Made by a program: the position numbers and the translations under genes | Assembly: GCA_016508695.1 (NCBI GenBank) | Contig: VNKQ01000022.1 | Coordinates: forward strand, 141,280-205,279 | Direction: 5' to 3' | DNA from: Hyphodiscus hymeniophilus | Lineage: Eukaryota > Ascomycota > Leotiomycetes > Helotiales > Hyphodiscaceae | DNA length: 64,000 nt | Notes under the pieces: generated by a model | The model's input: the letters and a program-made list of their open reading frames with translations, nothing else | What the model was told of the DNA's origin: nothing | Databases searched by the model: none | Shown here: positions 48,541 to 60,802 of the stretch, in pieces | How positions within the stretch are numbered: the stretch's first letter is position 1 | Layout: every line of letters starts with the position of its first letter

Positions 48541-49999
48541 TAGTTTAGTATTCTCTTAATAAACTTAAGTGAGTATTAGCGCTTACTCTAAATAGTGTTT
48601 TTTTATAAATCGCTTAAAAATTTAACTTGGTTAATTTTAGTCTAGGTTATAAGGCCTCCTTATACTTAAGCAATCTTTCAAACACCAAATTTAAAAGAAA
48701 TATAATTAAAAAAAGTAGTTTAATTGGTTTTAATTTGAAGAAAGAATAATTAAAACGGGTTTAATTCGATTTTAAGTTTAAGCTTAATTTTGATACTACT
48801 AATCTTAAACTTAATTTTAAATTTTAATTATAAACCTAATCTTAACCATTAGCTTAATTTTAACTTTAAGCTTAATCTTAATCCGGATTAATTTGGGTCT
48901 GTTTTAGCTTAATTTCTAAGCTTTAAATTATTTTTAAATTACCTAAGCTAAGTTAATTCCAAGTACTTAGGGGCACATACGCAAGAGCTTGACACCGGGT
49001 TACATAAGGCTCTATACTTATTTAAGCCTAGCCTAAAACTCAAGCCAAGGTTAATTTGGGTTTAATATAGCTTTGAGTAGTTCTAAGTAGCTTTAAGTAG
49101 CTCTAATTAGCTCGGAAACAAGTTAAGGTAATTTTAATCTAAGTTAAAGTAATTTTGATTTGTATTAAGACTAATTAATTCTTTTATAAGTATACTAGTA
49201 GGTACTTACTTATTAAAGTTCCAAGTACCTTGCGGCCGTTATATAAGTACTCAATACCTAATTAGGTAAGGCTCAAGTAAGGCTTAGTACTAGACTTAAG
49301 ACAGGCTCGAGCTAGATTCTAGTAAGGCTCTAACAGGGCTTAACCCTAATTCCCGTAATAACTCCCGAGTAAGGCTCAAGCCAGTTCAAGGCTCTAACTA
49401 GGCTCAAGCTAGGCTCAAGCTAAGTTTTAATAATAAGTTTTAAGTTATAACTCTTATTAATAAGTATTAGGTATTATTATTAAGAGTGCGCTAGTGACTC
49501 GCGTATAAAATTTCGCTTATTGTATTTTTAGCGTTATTAATTAAAAGGTTAGAGTCTAAGCGAGTTTTTTTAATTAAACTCTTTTAAATTAAAAAGTTAC
49601 TATTTAAAAATCTAAATTAGGTAAGAACGATTTTTGGTACTAGCTTAGTATGTTCAAAGATTACTAATATAAAAAATAATTCATATTTTTAGCGTCTAAA
49701 ATAAGCGAATAATAAGCTAAAAAAAAAAAACTCAAACTCAATAAAAAAAACTTAAACTTAAATTTAACTTTTAAGTATAACTAAATTAAACCTAGCTTAA
49801 GTTGGTTCTGAACTAGTTCCGAACCGGTTCCGAACCGGCTCCGAGCGGCTCCGAGCGGCTCTAAGCGGTTCTAAGTAGTTTTGAGCTTAGTTTAACTATG
49901 ACTTGAATTTGGAGCTAGTCTTAATTAGGTATAGAGCATCACGTGACCCGGTTTCGAGCTCTTGCATTTACGCTCCTAAGTACTTATATTATTATTTAA
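48541..49999. repeat. Degenerate repeat block with minisatellite-like words
   Basis: Contains loosely repeated words (AGCTTTAAGTAGCTCTAA, GGCTCAAGCTAGGCTCAAGC) related to the blocks at 29.1-31.4 kb, plus one TCACGTGA site at 49,939-49,946. 49,500-49,570 matches 20,960-21,030. No coding content. Confidence 0.5.
49804..49886. repeat. GC-richer minisatellite of 10-11 bp units
   Basis: Successive units GGTTCTGAACT, AGTTCCGAACC, GGTTCCGAACC, GGCTCCGAGC, GGCTCCGAGC, GGCTCTAAGC, GGTTCTAAGT. The units change stepwise along the array. The array stands out from its TA-rich surroundings. Confidence 0.8.
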
Positions 50000-50318
50000 G
50001 AACTTTTATTTGAAGGTACTATACCTTAGATACTTTCTCTACTAAAACATAATAAGGTTAGAGTTAGTAGTTAGAGTTAGTAGTTAGGGTTCGTAGTTGG
50101 GGCTAGTTCCGGGCAGTTAAGAGACGGCGAGAGCCCCTTATATAAGAATATCTTTTATATGTTTTTATTTTTTAATTATATTTATTTATATTTAAAATAA
50201 AATAACAAAAGTAATTAGAGTAGTTTTAATATTTCTATATAAGTATAAACTTAATTTGACTACTCTACTAAGTTAGATTAGAGAAGTTAGTTTAGCTAAG
50301 AGACAAGTTGTTTTAGTT
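50000..50318 (+). mobile_element. Family D element, 3' fragment
   Basis: Matches the right part of the family D copy at 27,624, from TACTTTCTCTACTAAAACAT through GTTAGTTTAGCTAAGAGACAAG to TTGTTTTAG. The left end is missing. Confidence 0.6.
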
Positions 50319-53300
50319 TAACCCAATTATTATTATTTAAATACTAGTAGTTATATATTATTTCTATATTATTATTTCTATAATACTATTGAGATTATAT
50401 TAAAATAATCGAATAATTAATACTTAATATATATAAGTAAATTTAATATAAGACTTTTATTTAATACACACTAAGTATTATTTTCGATAATTAACTTTAG
50501 TATAACAGAGACTTCCATACTACATAAAGAGAGATTACAAGTACCTATTAACTTCTTAATAAAGTTGAACATATATCTAGTTACTCTATCTATGCTTAAT
50601 AATGGCTTGGTAAGCAAACCTGTTATTCTAATTATTTTAATTGAGCAAAGTCAATATAGTAATAGCTATTGCATCTACTTTAGCCTTCAACGTTAGCTCG
50701 ATTAGTAGCGCATAAAATGCCAAATGATTTCCTGGAAGCTCATTCAAGTTTCTATTCTTTCTGCCTCCTCCCATGTATTATAATCCTTGCTGCCAAAGTT
50801 CTACTTTGCATAAGATACGCCTTTCGGAGCCGAGTTCGGGAGATTATTACTCATTGTATCCAGCTTTATACCCTCTGTTTAAGATCCAAATGATATCTTA
50901 GAGTTATCTGTTAAAAGCTCGTACAACCTGGGATTAGTAACTACTAGTAGTACACTTTCAATCTATTTAATTTCTGGCTGTTGTATGACTTTGTATCACT
51001 GCCAAAGCCTCGCAATCGGCGGCTACATCTCTATTAAAGGCAGTAACTATCTTTTCCAGAACGGAGTTAGTAAAGGTACAAAGATCCACCTAAAGGACCT
51101 GCCTTATCGGGGATCAAGTTTGGAGCATCTCTAGCGTGAATGCTGCCACAAGTAATTAGAGCCATCTTATTAGGATTGCGCTCGCGGCTAACATATTTTA
51201 GAGCGGAATAAAACATATGCAGCCAAGACGACGTTATTAATACAGTCTTGAGAAGCGCTGCTATAACCTCCTCTACTATGAAGTATACTTCAAGAACCAA
51301 TTCCCAGTGCCGAGTTCGGCCTTTCTCGTATAGCTACATTGCCTGCCCGGATATTAATAATGTGCTGAACAAGTACAATGTCTAGTGTCAGGGTTTAATA
51401 TTTGTTGTATAGGCCATTACGACTATCGCCTGGGTACTAGCGCCTCGTTCTTTGTTTGGCTGAAATATACACACAAGTACGCTTTTTCATTCGTTCGAGG
51501 CAGCTCGAAGGATAATAATATATTGCCGTTATTGCCCTTGATTCAATTCGAGCGGAAATTTACGGGATTAATACTTAATAGGATCCAATTACGGCTTTGT
51601 CAGAGGTGCCAGAATATCAATGATTCGGAATTAGTACATCCAAGTTGCATGCTGTAGAGAGTATCGTTTTGGGAAGACGAGGCTATCGCAAGATCTTAGT
51701 TGGACGGGCTGTACAATACATAACGTCTAGTACTTCTACCTGATGGTTTTTGTACAATATATACAGACAGCTGATTAATCTCAAATAGACAAGCAAGCTA
51801 CAGATGTAGGGTGGGTTCCTTTTCAAGCCTAACTAAGTAGCTAATAGAAAACGAGTTACTGCAATAAGGCAGATTAATATATAATGAAATATATTCTCAA
51901 GCTTATATATTAAACTAAACACAGAAGGCTAATATAAGACTAGGAATTAATAGTTCCCAACTTAAGCAAGCCTCGTTATCTGCTATGTTATAAGGACATC
52001 TAATTGTTAGACTAGTAATGCTATCCCTATTGTTAGAGGGCGTTTCAAATACTATTCCTGTGACTAACGCCAGTTAGACTATTACCTGTAATTATCCAGT
52101 CTGTACTTATTTTAACCTTAATAGCAGAAATTCATACGGGTCTGACTTTAGATATTTAAAAGCCTAGAGTCTTACATAGACTTTTACCTGCGATATTATA
52201 AGAGAGAAATAGTTTCAATAAAACTTTATACTTTTCAAATCTTTATGAATTATCTAATACTTATATCTCTAGTATCCTTATTGTACCAGAAATTAGATCT
52301 CTAGTAGTTAGGAGGCTCGCTAAAACGCTATGGCTCTAGCTTACTCGCATCTCAGTATTCTCTTTTATTAAGTTTTAGTAACTCGTCTTTCGAATATAAT
52401 CTCGATAGAAGCGGATTCCTTATATAGCTATTACTTATACAGTGTGTTAGAGAACTAGTTAATTACCTTATAAAGCAGAAAGAAAACTTTGGAGTAAAGC
52501 TACAAAGTACGAGACTATAATTATAATTAATAGATAGTCAAATTTCCAAGCGTTAACGTTTGTTAAGTATAATTAAGAGGGGGGATACTAAGATATATAG
52601 TTGCTTCTATATGCTTGAGCTCGAATAATAATAGATCGCGCTTTATATAGGCCTTAAGTAGCTATAGTTACAGTTATAATCAGACCTGCTAATATTTACT
52701 AAATGTTTACTTTGAAACTCTCTTTCTAGAAACTCTGTATCCAGTATATATATATCAAGAGAATTAGAAGATATTAAATCCGCATTTTATACTCAGTAAT
52801 AAAGTTATTCTGGCTTTCAAGCTGAAATTGAAGCTATTATTATCGCCAGTTCATTAGTTAAACTTAAAGAACTTAGAATTAATGTTCCGATACTATTAGC
52901 ATATAAGTCAAATTTAACGGAAATTAGCAATGGCTTCTTCTGGCCTTGCAAACTATAATACGTTTCGACTCTTGTCTGTACTAAACTCTTCTAACATTTT
53001 ACTAGCCTATAACAAGAAACCTAGCTAAGATGGCATTAAAGAACAAGAGGATATTCAAAGTCTACAAACATTACAGAGATATTTATATTGTTAACGAAAA
53101 GTTTCTACTATTTCGGGAGTTCACTTCTATACTCGAAACTAGTATTGCTTATAGTATTTTAGAAATTTTGTCTCAGGCGAATCCTTATAAGATTTATAAT
53201 CCTTTACTTACTTGACTTGTCTAACGTACTCTAGTTACTCAATTACATCTAAACGATATAATCTGGACTAGTACTACTCTTAATACTAACAGTTAATATC

Positions 53301-55480
53301 AAACTTCGTTAGTTCTTATATATACAAGGTTTATAGCCTTAACAACTAAAGACTACCTTAACTATAGTTATACAATATTTGGAGTCAAAATAACAATCCA
53401 AAAAACCTATCTTTTAACTAATCAAAGTGTCTAGTTTTAAAATAATAGCAACTCTATTCGAATTAACTTAGAACAAGCCTATACTAAACCTGCCATCTTA
53501 CATTTTGAGACTACAGGCGCTAATTAAAGACTTTGTAAGGCACAAAGATATTCTTGTAAAGATTCAAAATGTTCTAGATAGTAATCTACTTGAGGTCTTG
53601 AGTTGTTTTTTAGTAATACAACTAATACCAGACTTCGTTGTTCGCATTATTTAGAGTAAGAGGGATTGGTAAAAGTCACTTTGCTATAAAATACGTTTAT
53701 TTGTATTAAGGAGATTACAACGCCATTTTCTAGGTTAAAGCAGACAACAACAATTCCTTTTGGAATAAGAACTAAGGTAATAACCTCCAGTAACTATTGT
53801 TCTTCTTTAAAGTCTTAATAATTCAAAATTTAGGCCTAGCAATTATCGAAGTTCTAAAGAACTGTATACTCTTTATAATAGAATATAGAACTTTGTCTTT
53901 TGGCGCATGTAATACCGATTGCAAAGGAATTGATACGGATTATAAAATATAAAGACAAGTAACCTCCAAAAGTAAGACGTCGAAACATTACTTGTCTTTT
54001 TCTTGAAGCTATCCGTATTCTACTAGTTCTGAGCTAGTAAGCTCTTTACATTTGCAACCGCCTCGGAATATCAGTTCATTAACTTAATGTAATTTCAAAT
54101 AGAAAAAGATATAATATAATCTTCCGGACAAGATAGAGATCCAAAGTAGCAGACCTTAAGTACAGCTACATAGGAAAGCACAGCTAGACGAGTACTCGCT
54201 ACACTTGTACAATATAATTAAACTACTTTGAAATCATTTCTCTTTTCGACTGGCGACAAAATCAAGGGGACAGCAGATACATTCCAAGGGACTAATAGAG
54301 ACTATTGTCCAAGCATTTCTTTTTGATTACGGACACTATTTGGCCCGGGCGTTGAGTTTCTCAAGCCAAGCCAATACGTTGGGAGTATAAAAATGATTAT
54401 GAACAGGGCTATACTCGGCCTGCACTCCAATGTCAGCGCTAGTACTAAGTAGAGTAGCCTTGAATCGATGTTAGAAAATCATGTGGCGCATACTTTAAAA
54501 GGTGTATACTAATTGACGGGTAAGTAACTAAGGCTCCCTAGCTGCTTTACTTAGGTCTTTAATATTGTCGAGCCAAATAATAGCTCGAGTAAAAATAAGT
54601 ACATATTTCGCTATAGGCGTTTGGGTAGATATGAACCAACCCAGCCTCTATTCTTCCTTTTAATACAAAAGGTGATATTTTACTCGATCAAGAACGTTGA
54701 TAGTATTGTAAACGGAATATTCGCGCACAGGAGATTCCCCTACTATACTACTTTGTTCCACCCGTTATTATACTTCTTGACTAAATATACTTCTTTCTCT
54801 CAGGCATGTTTAGTTCGAAATCGAGTGGATGGAAGCTCTCGAGTCAAATAGTAATAGTCGAGAGGCTGGAGAATATCGCAAGAGTATAATAGAAGGGCTA
54901 GAAGATCGTAAAAGTCACTGGTATATAGGATATCCATGTGTCTTCGGAAATAATCAAAATCTATTCGATATTATAGTCCGACTTGAAGTAGCCATTCTCG
55001 AGAAGACTGCCTACGGATAAAGATAATTGTGCCTGTATATCTGCTCAGGAGCAGGCAGCTGTACAAAGCGTTACAAACCGTGTTCCTCATCATATGTTTT
55101 CTTAGTTCGTTTGTCTTCGACCAAATTATATACAATAACGTATGCGAAAAATGGTAAAGATGGGGCAAGAGTTCTAAAACTGACATGTAGTTGTAGTATT
55201 AGCAAGTTTCTTTGGATCGTTCAGAATAGTTGATAATATTTAAAGCTTATTACTCTGAGGTGCCTGTTAAACTAGTTGGTATGTCTTGTTAACTGCCATT
55301 CTATCCCAGAGCTTGAGATGAAGTACAATTTGCTTGGACTGTAATACGAGATAGACTAGGGCAATAGATGTAATCTTTAGGTCCACTCAAGTTTCAAATT
55401 GTTTGGTCTTGTTTCTAGCAAATGCTTATACATAATTTAATAGTTCGAATGCAAAAGAATTTTTATTTGCTTAGCTAGCT
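50319..55480. other. Moderately AT-rich region without a supported gene
   Basis: Less TA-rich than the transposon block and with no family A-D ends. Short open stretches exist (minus 51,300-51,067; plus 53,030-53,215; plus 54,829-55,020), and between them stop-interrupted protein-like runs, for example on the minus strand at about 50,950-50,700 (LDTMSNNLPNSAPKGVSYAK). It looks like old RIP- or drift-degraded coding sequence, but I could not assign a family. Confidence 0.4.
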
Positions 55481-58108
55481 TTACTTCAATCGTTGCTTCT
55501 TGCGCATTGTTATCCGTTCTATTTCTGCATCATCCCGTAAGTCATATTGTCGAAGCTTTCCCTGTATACCATCCAAAATTCGACTCAACGTCAGCTTCAG
55601 TAATTTCGTAACTCGCTGGGAGACAAGAAGTTTCTGATAAACGGTCGAGATTCTTTCCACGTTAGAAGCAATGGCTTTCTGCTCCGCAATGAATTGCACG
55701 TCCGTTGCATTCAGGAGTATCTCGAGAATCTCAAAGATTGCATTTGCGCTCTCGAATTTGTCATGAGCGTCTTGATGCTGCACATCCAGCTCTGCGCCGT
55801 ATTTCGCCCAGTCGCCATCCTGATAATCTTTTTGTTCTAATCTAGAACTCCCTATCCCAGCCGTTAGCGATGAAAACGAAATGAAGGCGCTTGTAATTAC
55901 CAGTCTGTACTCCTATTTGCCTCTCTGGCGCTACATTGAGCAACGATGAAATATCAACTCCTGGTTTGGCCGACGATATCAATAGCCATTGCCGAGGATC
56001 CACGATGAACTCAACAGTATCTGTTGCGCCTGGTTTGACCCAGACAGCCTCAAATTCATAGGCTGCTTGTTCTATGCTGAGTCGTCGGGGAGAGTGCGCT
56101 GTGAGTAGGTCGTTATGTGAAAGGCGTTTGTGATGTTTGGCTAGAGACATGATTATAGCCTGGAAACGGCGTCGGCTGGAAAGAGGATCGAAGAGGCTGT
56201 TATTTGAAGATTCATGCGACTCACAGACCAGAGGAAGGAAATTGGCTGGATCTTTCAAGAACATCTCGGCAGCCATAAGTAGGTAAATACCGCAGTCGAA
56301 GCCATTGTTCTGAAGTTTGAAATTAACAGCATGTTTCCATTGTATCTTGATTGAGGCGTCGGAATCCAGCCCTTCGAGTATACTTTGGAGGTAGACAGAG
56401 AGGTGATCAAAAACCGCTTTGTTGTCCGAATTGCCAACACGGTCTAGGCTATCAATCGTAGTGATAGAAGCATTTGGAATGGCAATGATAGCCAATGTCC
56501 AATGCGCAGGCTTGTGTATTGGTACCACAATGTACTGGACCTTACACATGTTAACGTTTCGTGTCCACCGTTGCACCTTTGCAAGACCACCATCTCGTTT
56601 CAAGGTTTCAAAGAAGAATGTATTGAGGAGCAGAATAGCGTCTCGGCTTCCAGTATCGTTGTAAAGATATGTAAGGAGTGAATTGATGATTTCATCGTTG
56701 AGTTGTGCAGAGTCGTCCAATGTAATAACGTCTTTATGCATGAGTGGGAGTCCAGAGTATACAATCGATTGGTCTGAGAACCAGTCGCTTCGCCATCTTG
56801 AATTGACTTCATCCATTCCTCCTGACATGCCGTCTCCTATATCGCCAGGCGAAGAGCTGTGATGCGATCTTATGAAGATGAATGATTTATCAGTATCGTA
56901 ATGCTGAAGAAGCGAGTCGACCAAGTTGGCTTGTTGCGAGATTGATCCCGAGTTGCGTCGGGAATTGGTGTCTGTGTCTGCTTCGTCGTATGCGTCGTTT
57001 ATCGTCCAGCCCTCATCTACGTATTGATCATTATCGTCGAAACCCAACGTATCCTCTTTAAAGCTGATGTGAGAATGAGAGCCAGGTCGTGAGTGAGTAT
57101 TGGACACTGGGGATGACGGCTCGAAGTCGTAAGTTTTTCGAGTACCCCTAGCTTGTTCGATCTCCGGTTCGACGTCTGGGGTCGATTGTGCCAGTGAAAC
57201 CTTCTCAAGACCTCCCTTAATGCTTTCGCCAATGCCTTCCTCTATGCCTTCATCAATGTGTTCCTCAATGTCTGCTCTGATGTCTTCCTCGATGTTTCCC
57301 GCTGATGCAGAGTCGTCCTGAGAGTCTGCCTCAACACCTTCATCGATGTTTTCCTCGATGTTTTCCTCACTGCCACGCTCGATGACCTCCGCAATTGCCT
57401 CCTTGGCCGACTCGAGCACAGCGGGTACTAGTGTGGGAGGGCTTGGCTGCGACGTTCGAATATCTGCAAGAGTATTAGTGAGTTTATTCACACAGTTGAG
57501 AGTCTCGCATGTACTCAAATGAGCAAGACTCTTGTCTGCTTGGGTGAAATCTGCAAGGGCAAAATTCGTGAGATCTCTCCTCAAACCCCTTCTAGAGCTG
57601 GCAGCCCTTTGCTGCCGAGCTGCATTCAAGACACCGACGTATTTAGATAGTGTAAGCGCCGGATCTCTCTTGTGAGCTCGTACTGCGCATTCGAGAGCTT
57701 CGCGAGAACCGTCGACGATTCTAGGGCCGAATTCGAAAAAGATGGACCAATAACCTGCAACCCGAAAGATTTTGACCAATTTGTTCACCAAAGGCCTGTG
57801 CCTATCACCGAGTGCGTGGAATGAATCTTGGTAGAGCAGCTGCAAACATTCCTCCCATTGATTCTGGTCCAAGCCAACCTCTGCGACAATCCAGTGCTGA
57901 AATGCCGCGGGTGATGGACTCGGCGGTTTCTCCTCCCCGACTCCTCAAGAAGGATCGTTTGTTTTTGTTCGTAGAGTCTTTGAACTGTATTCCACAGTGC
58001 GATTGCAGTATCTTTCGAAGCGCGCTCGGAGGTAACGGCGGATTTGAACTGGCTCACGGCTACATTCAGATTCCGATCATGGTGGGCATTCGACCGCTGA
58101 TTCGGCAT
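55481..58108 (-). pseudogene. ULP1/C48-type cysteine protease gene with a one-base frameshift
   Basis: Model on the minus strand: 58,108-55,901 and 55,836-55,481, about 854 codons once one missing base is allowed for. The intron (55,837-55,900) has a GTAATT donor, a CTAAC branch site and a TTAG acceptor, and adds a C-terminal helical segment. The protease domain shows His in KPAHWTLAII (56,502-56,504), Asp in TIDSLDR, Gln in NFKLQNNGFD and catalytic Cys in FDCGIYLL (56,292-56,294), as in SUMO-specific proteases. Ahead of it lie an acidic repeat-like stretch (about 57,220-57,400; ENIEENIDEGVE and variants) and a conserved-looking region with QWEECLQLLYQDSFHALGD. The frame from 58,108 is lost at a CCCC run (57,935-57,938), where a fifth C would restore it. 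The true N-terminus may be further upstream. SUMO cleavage is inferred from the domain only. Confidence 0.78.
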
Positions 58109-59482
58109 GAGAGGGAGTGTTCGGAGAGCAATTGGCTTGGTGATCGCGAGGGTGATCGAAATATCTTGAGCGTGGGGTCGGCATGGAGGATTGTGAGGCA
58201 GGAGGCAGTTGTTGTAAGGGTGGAAAGGCTCTTGGGGAGCAGATTGGTTCGAGGACGGGAGTTTGAGAGTACGTTGTTGACATGCTTACGTAATACATAG
58301 GAAATCACGAACGCCAAACTCAGACCAAATCACGTGGGGAACATTAGAATGTAATTCGAGGGAAAGGAAGGAGCAGACATCCGTTTCATTGAAAAGCGAA
58401 TACAAGCTTTATCCATGTAAGCCAGTGCGGTAGGAATTTATGGTATTCACCAACTATTGCCCAAGGGATCTAAGGTTGTGCATCCGTATCGTGTCCGGAA
58501 TGACTTGATGACTCGCAGGGGGCAGGTTTGTATGCGCAATAATGTTGACTTCGTAGGCATCTTGACAAAACCTCATAAAAGGTTTCGAGCGATCTCGGGT
58601 ATAATAAACTGGTCCAACTTCGGATTTAGGATCAACTCTACTCATTGACATTGATGTAAATAAAAGGTTTCTTATTTCTGTTGTTGCCCTGTATATGTCC
58701 AGGTGATGCACCCAAGCGTCACAGAGGCAACTTCAGGCATCAAGGCAGAACATCCGGAATTATTTCTCCAGTAGTTTGGGAATTTCCCGCTACTTATCAG
58801 CGCAGCTCTTTTCGCACGTGCAGGCATAGATTCCGGAACTTCGAATGCGATATAAACAACCTCAGCAAGTTTTATAGACCTTCCTTTAAGCACTGGGCCA
58901 CGAGATACGGAGACGACAAACGATAATGATGATTTTCCACATCGTGCTATTGATATTACTAGGTCTCATTCTTCGTCCTTCGCTCAGGCGCAATCGGCGA
59001 GAAGGTCTCGCGATAACCATAACCATAACCACTGCTAAGAGATTCTTCTCCTTGAAACTCCTGAAAATACATTGAACAGCAGCATTTGTACTTAGACTGG
59101 AACTGAGAATTGTATGTTGGGCGGTTTGTGCTGTTAGTTGGTTGTCGATGAGAACTCCAATTCGAAGCATTCGTCCGTTGCTATAGCAGCAACACCATCC
59201 TTCTATGAAATAGATACCCGAAGTAAACCCGTTCCCCACTATGCCCCCTCGCGCCAGGAACCTGTTACATGCTTACGGTCCACTCCAGCTTTAAGTACCA
59301 ATGAAACCGGGTTTTCCGCCTATGACAGCCCGTCCCTGAAAAGCCCCATTTCATAACAATAGTGACTTCTTCGAAGCGCCACATGAATATTCACCCGTGT
59401 CAAGACGGCATAGCTCTCCTTTAGAAGATGGTCTGCGATTCAGGATCAATCAATCCCTAAATCTGCTCAATTCCCAGGCCGT
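58109..59482. other. Spacer between the protease relic and the AKR gene
   Basis: 58,109-58,320 may hold further 5' coding sequence of the protease gene: Pro/Ser-rich frames, including MSTTYSQTPVLEP on the minus strand. The remainder has normal composition with no convincing frame. Confidence 0.4.
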
Positions 59483-59490
59483 ATAAATAC
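59483..59490 (+). promoter_or_regulatory. TATA box of the AKR gene
   Basis: TATAAATA, 121 bp upstream of the ATG at 59,611. It is followed by a CT-rich stretch (CTCTCTTTCCACTCTGC), typical of filamentous-fungal promoters. The start site is not determined. Confidence 0.6.
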
Positions 59491-59610
59491 ACCCAATGCT
59501 CTCTCTTTCCACTCTGCATTTGAACATTGCAAACTCACAACTCTATATCTTTGACATTGATTCCAAAACAACCACTCCAACAGCGTCGCCAACTTCATCC
59601 ATTCGCAACC

Positions 59611-60665
59611 ATGACAACACAAGAAAAGACTAAGCTGCCAATCTTCTTCGGTGCCATGACCATTGGGAAACCAGGTGGGTGCCGATCCACCAAGTTCTCG
59701 ATGTCAAAATGATAACAAATCCAGGCGTTGAGCAGACCCGTGTGCACGATCTCCAAGATGCCGCCGCCATGCTTGACATCTTCCAGAAGTACGGCCACAA
59801 AGAAGTCGACACTGCGCGAGTATACGGCGGAGGCTCTTCGGAAGAGTATCTGGGGAAACTAAATTGGCAAGAACGAGGAGTAGTTATGGAGACCAAGCTC
59901 TACCCCGGAGGTTCATACGCCTCGAAAATCACACACAACGCGGCTGATCTTCGAAAACTTTTGCTCGAATCCCGCAAAGCATTGAACGCGAAAAAGATCG
60001 ATATGTGGTACCTTCATGGTCCGGACCGAAAGACGTCTTACGAGGAAACTTTTCGTGCAGTTGACGACTTGCACAAGGAAGGCTATTTTGACTGTTTCGG
60101 GATTAGCAATGAAATGAGTTGGGAAGTTGCTCAAATCAACAATTTGTGTATCCAAAACGGCTGGATTCGACCGGCTGTGTACCAGGGCGTATACTGCTCC
60201 ATTCAGCGAAGTGTGGAAGCAGAACTCTTCCCGTGCCTTAGACACTACGGTATGGGATTCCACGCCTTCAACCCCCTTGCTGGCGGATATCTCAAGAATA
60301 GATATCATCGAGGAGACGACTTAACCGTCGAAGAGGGATCTCGTTTCGACTCAAAGACTAGCCAAGGCCAATCGTACCGAAAGCGATTCTGGAACGATGC
60401 AATGTTGACGCTCTCGGATATCGTCCGGGCTGCTGCGAAAAAGCACAACTTTACTGAAGTGGAGTGTGCGCTGAGATGGATGATGCATCATTCGAAATTA
60501 GATGCAAAGAATGGCGATACGGTGATTATTGGTGCAAGTAGCACGAAGCATCTGGAGGAGAATCTTGTGGATTTCGAGAAAGGGCCACTGCCGGAAGATG
60601 TCGTGGTCGCTTTTGATGAGGCATGGGCAAAAACGAAGGGCTTCGTATCGCCTTACTTCCATTGA
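59611..60665 (+). CDS. Aldo-keto reductase, aflatoxin-aldehyde-reductase (AKR7) type
   Basis: Two exons, 59,611-59,674 and 59,725-60,665, give 334 residues, normal for the family. The 50-bp intron has a GTGGGT donor and a GATAAC branch site; the upstream ATG restores the first beta strand (LPIFFGAMTIGKPG). The catalytic tetrad is visible: Asp and Tyr in EVDTARVYGGG, Lys in METKLYPGG, His in WYLHGPDR. NADPH-binding features near the C-terminus include IIGASSTKHLEENL. Members reduce aldehydes and ketones, including dialdehydes, with NADPH in the cytoplasm. The closeness to the yeast YPL088W/AKR7 branch is a judgement from motifs. This is the only intact enzyme gene in the distal segment; the frameshifted bZIP-DUF3425 gene and the SDR gene lie next to it. 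The substrate is unknown. Confidence 0.92.
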
Positions 60666-60802
60666 GCTTTGTATTGCCATCATGCTAGTCTGTCCGTAGC
60701 ATGGAGTCTCGACGTAGTTTGCAAATCTGAGATTCCGATGCAATCTTCGTGTTGCCTTTATGTCGTAATGTGACACTAATGAAACGTGATTTATTCAGTC
60801 GA

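Noticed and set aside
20563..50318. AT-rich block as a regional centromere
   Set aside because: It lies only about 14-43 kb from the telomere and consists of identifiable nested transposons, so subtelomeric RIP heterochromatin is the simpler reading. CenH3 ChIP would be decisive.
21039..50318. CRISPR-like array from the regularly recurring motifs
   Set aside because: The repeats are terminal motifs of transposons with target duplications and the organism is a fungus.
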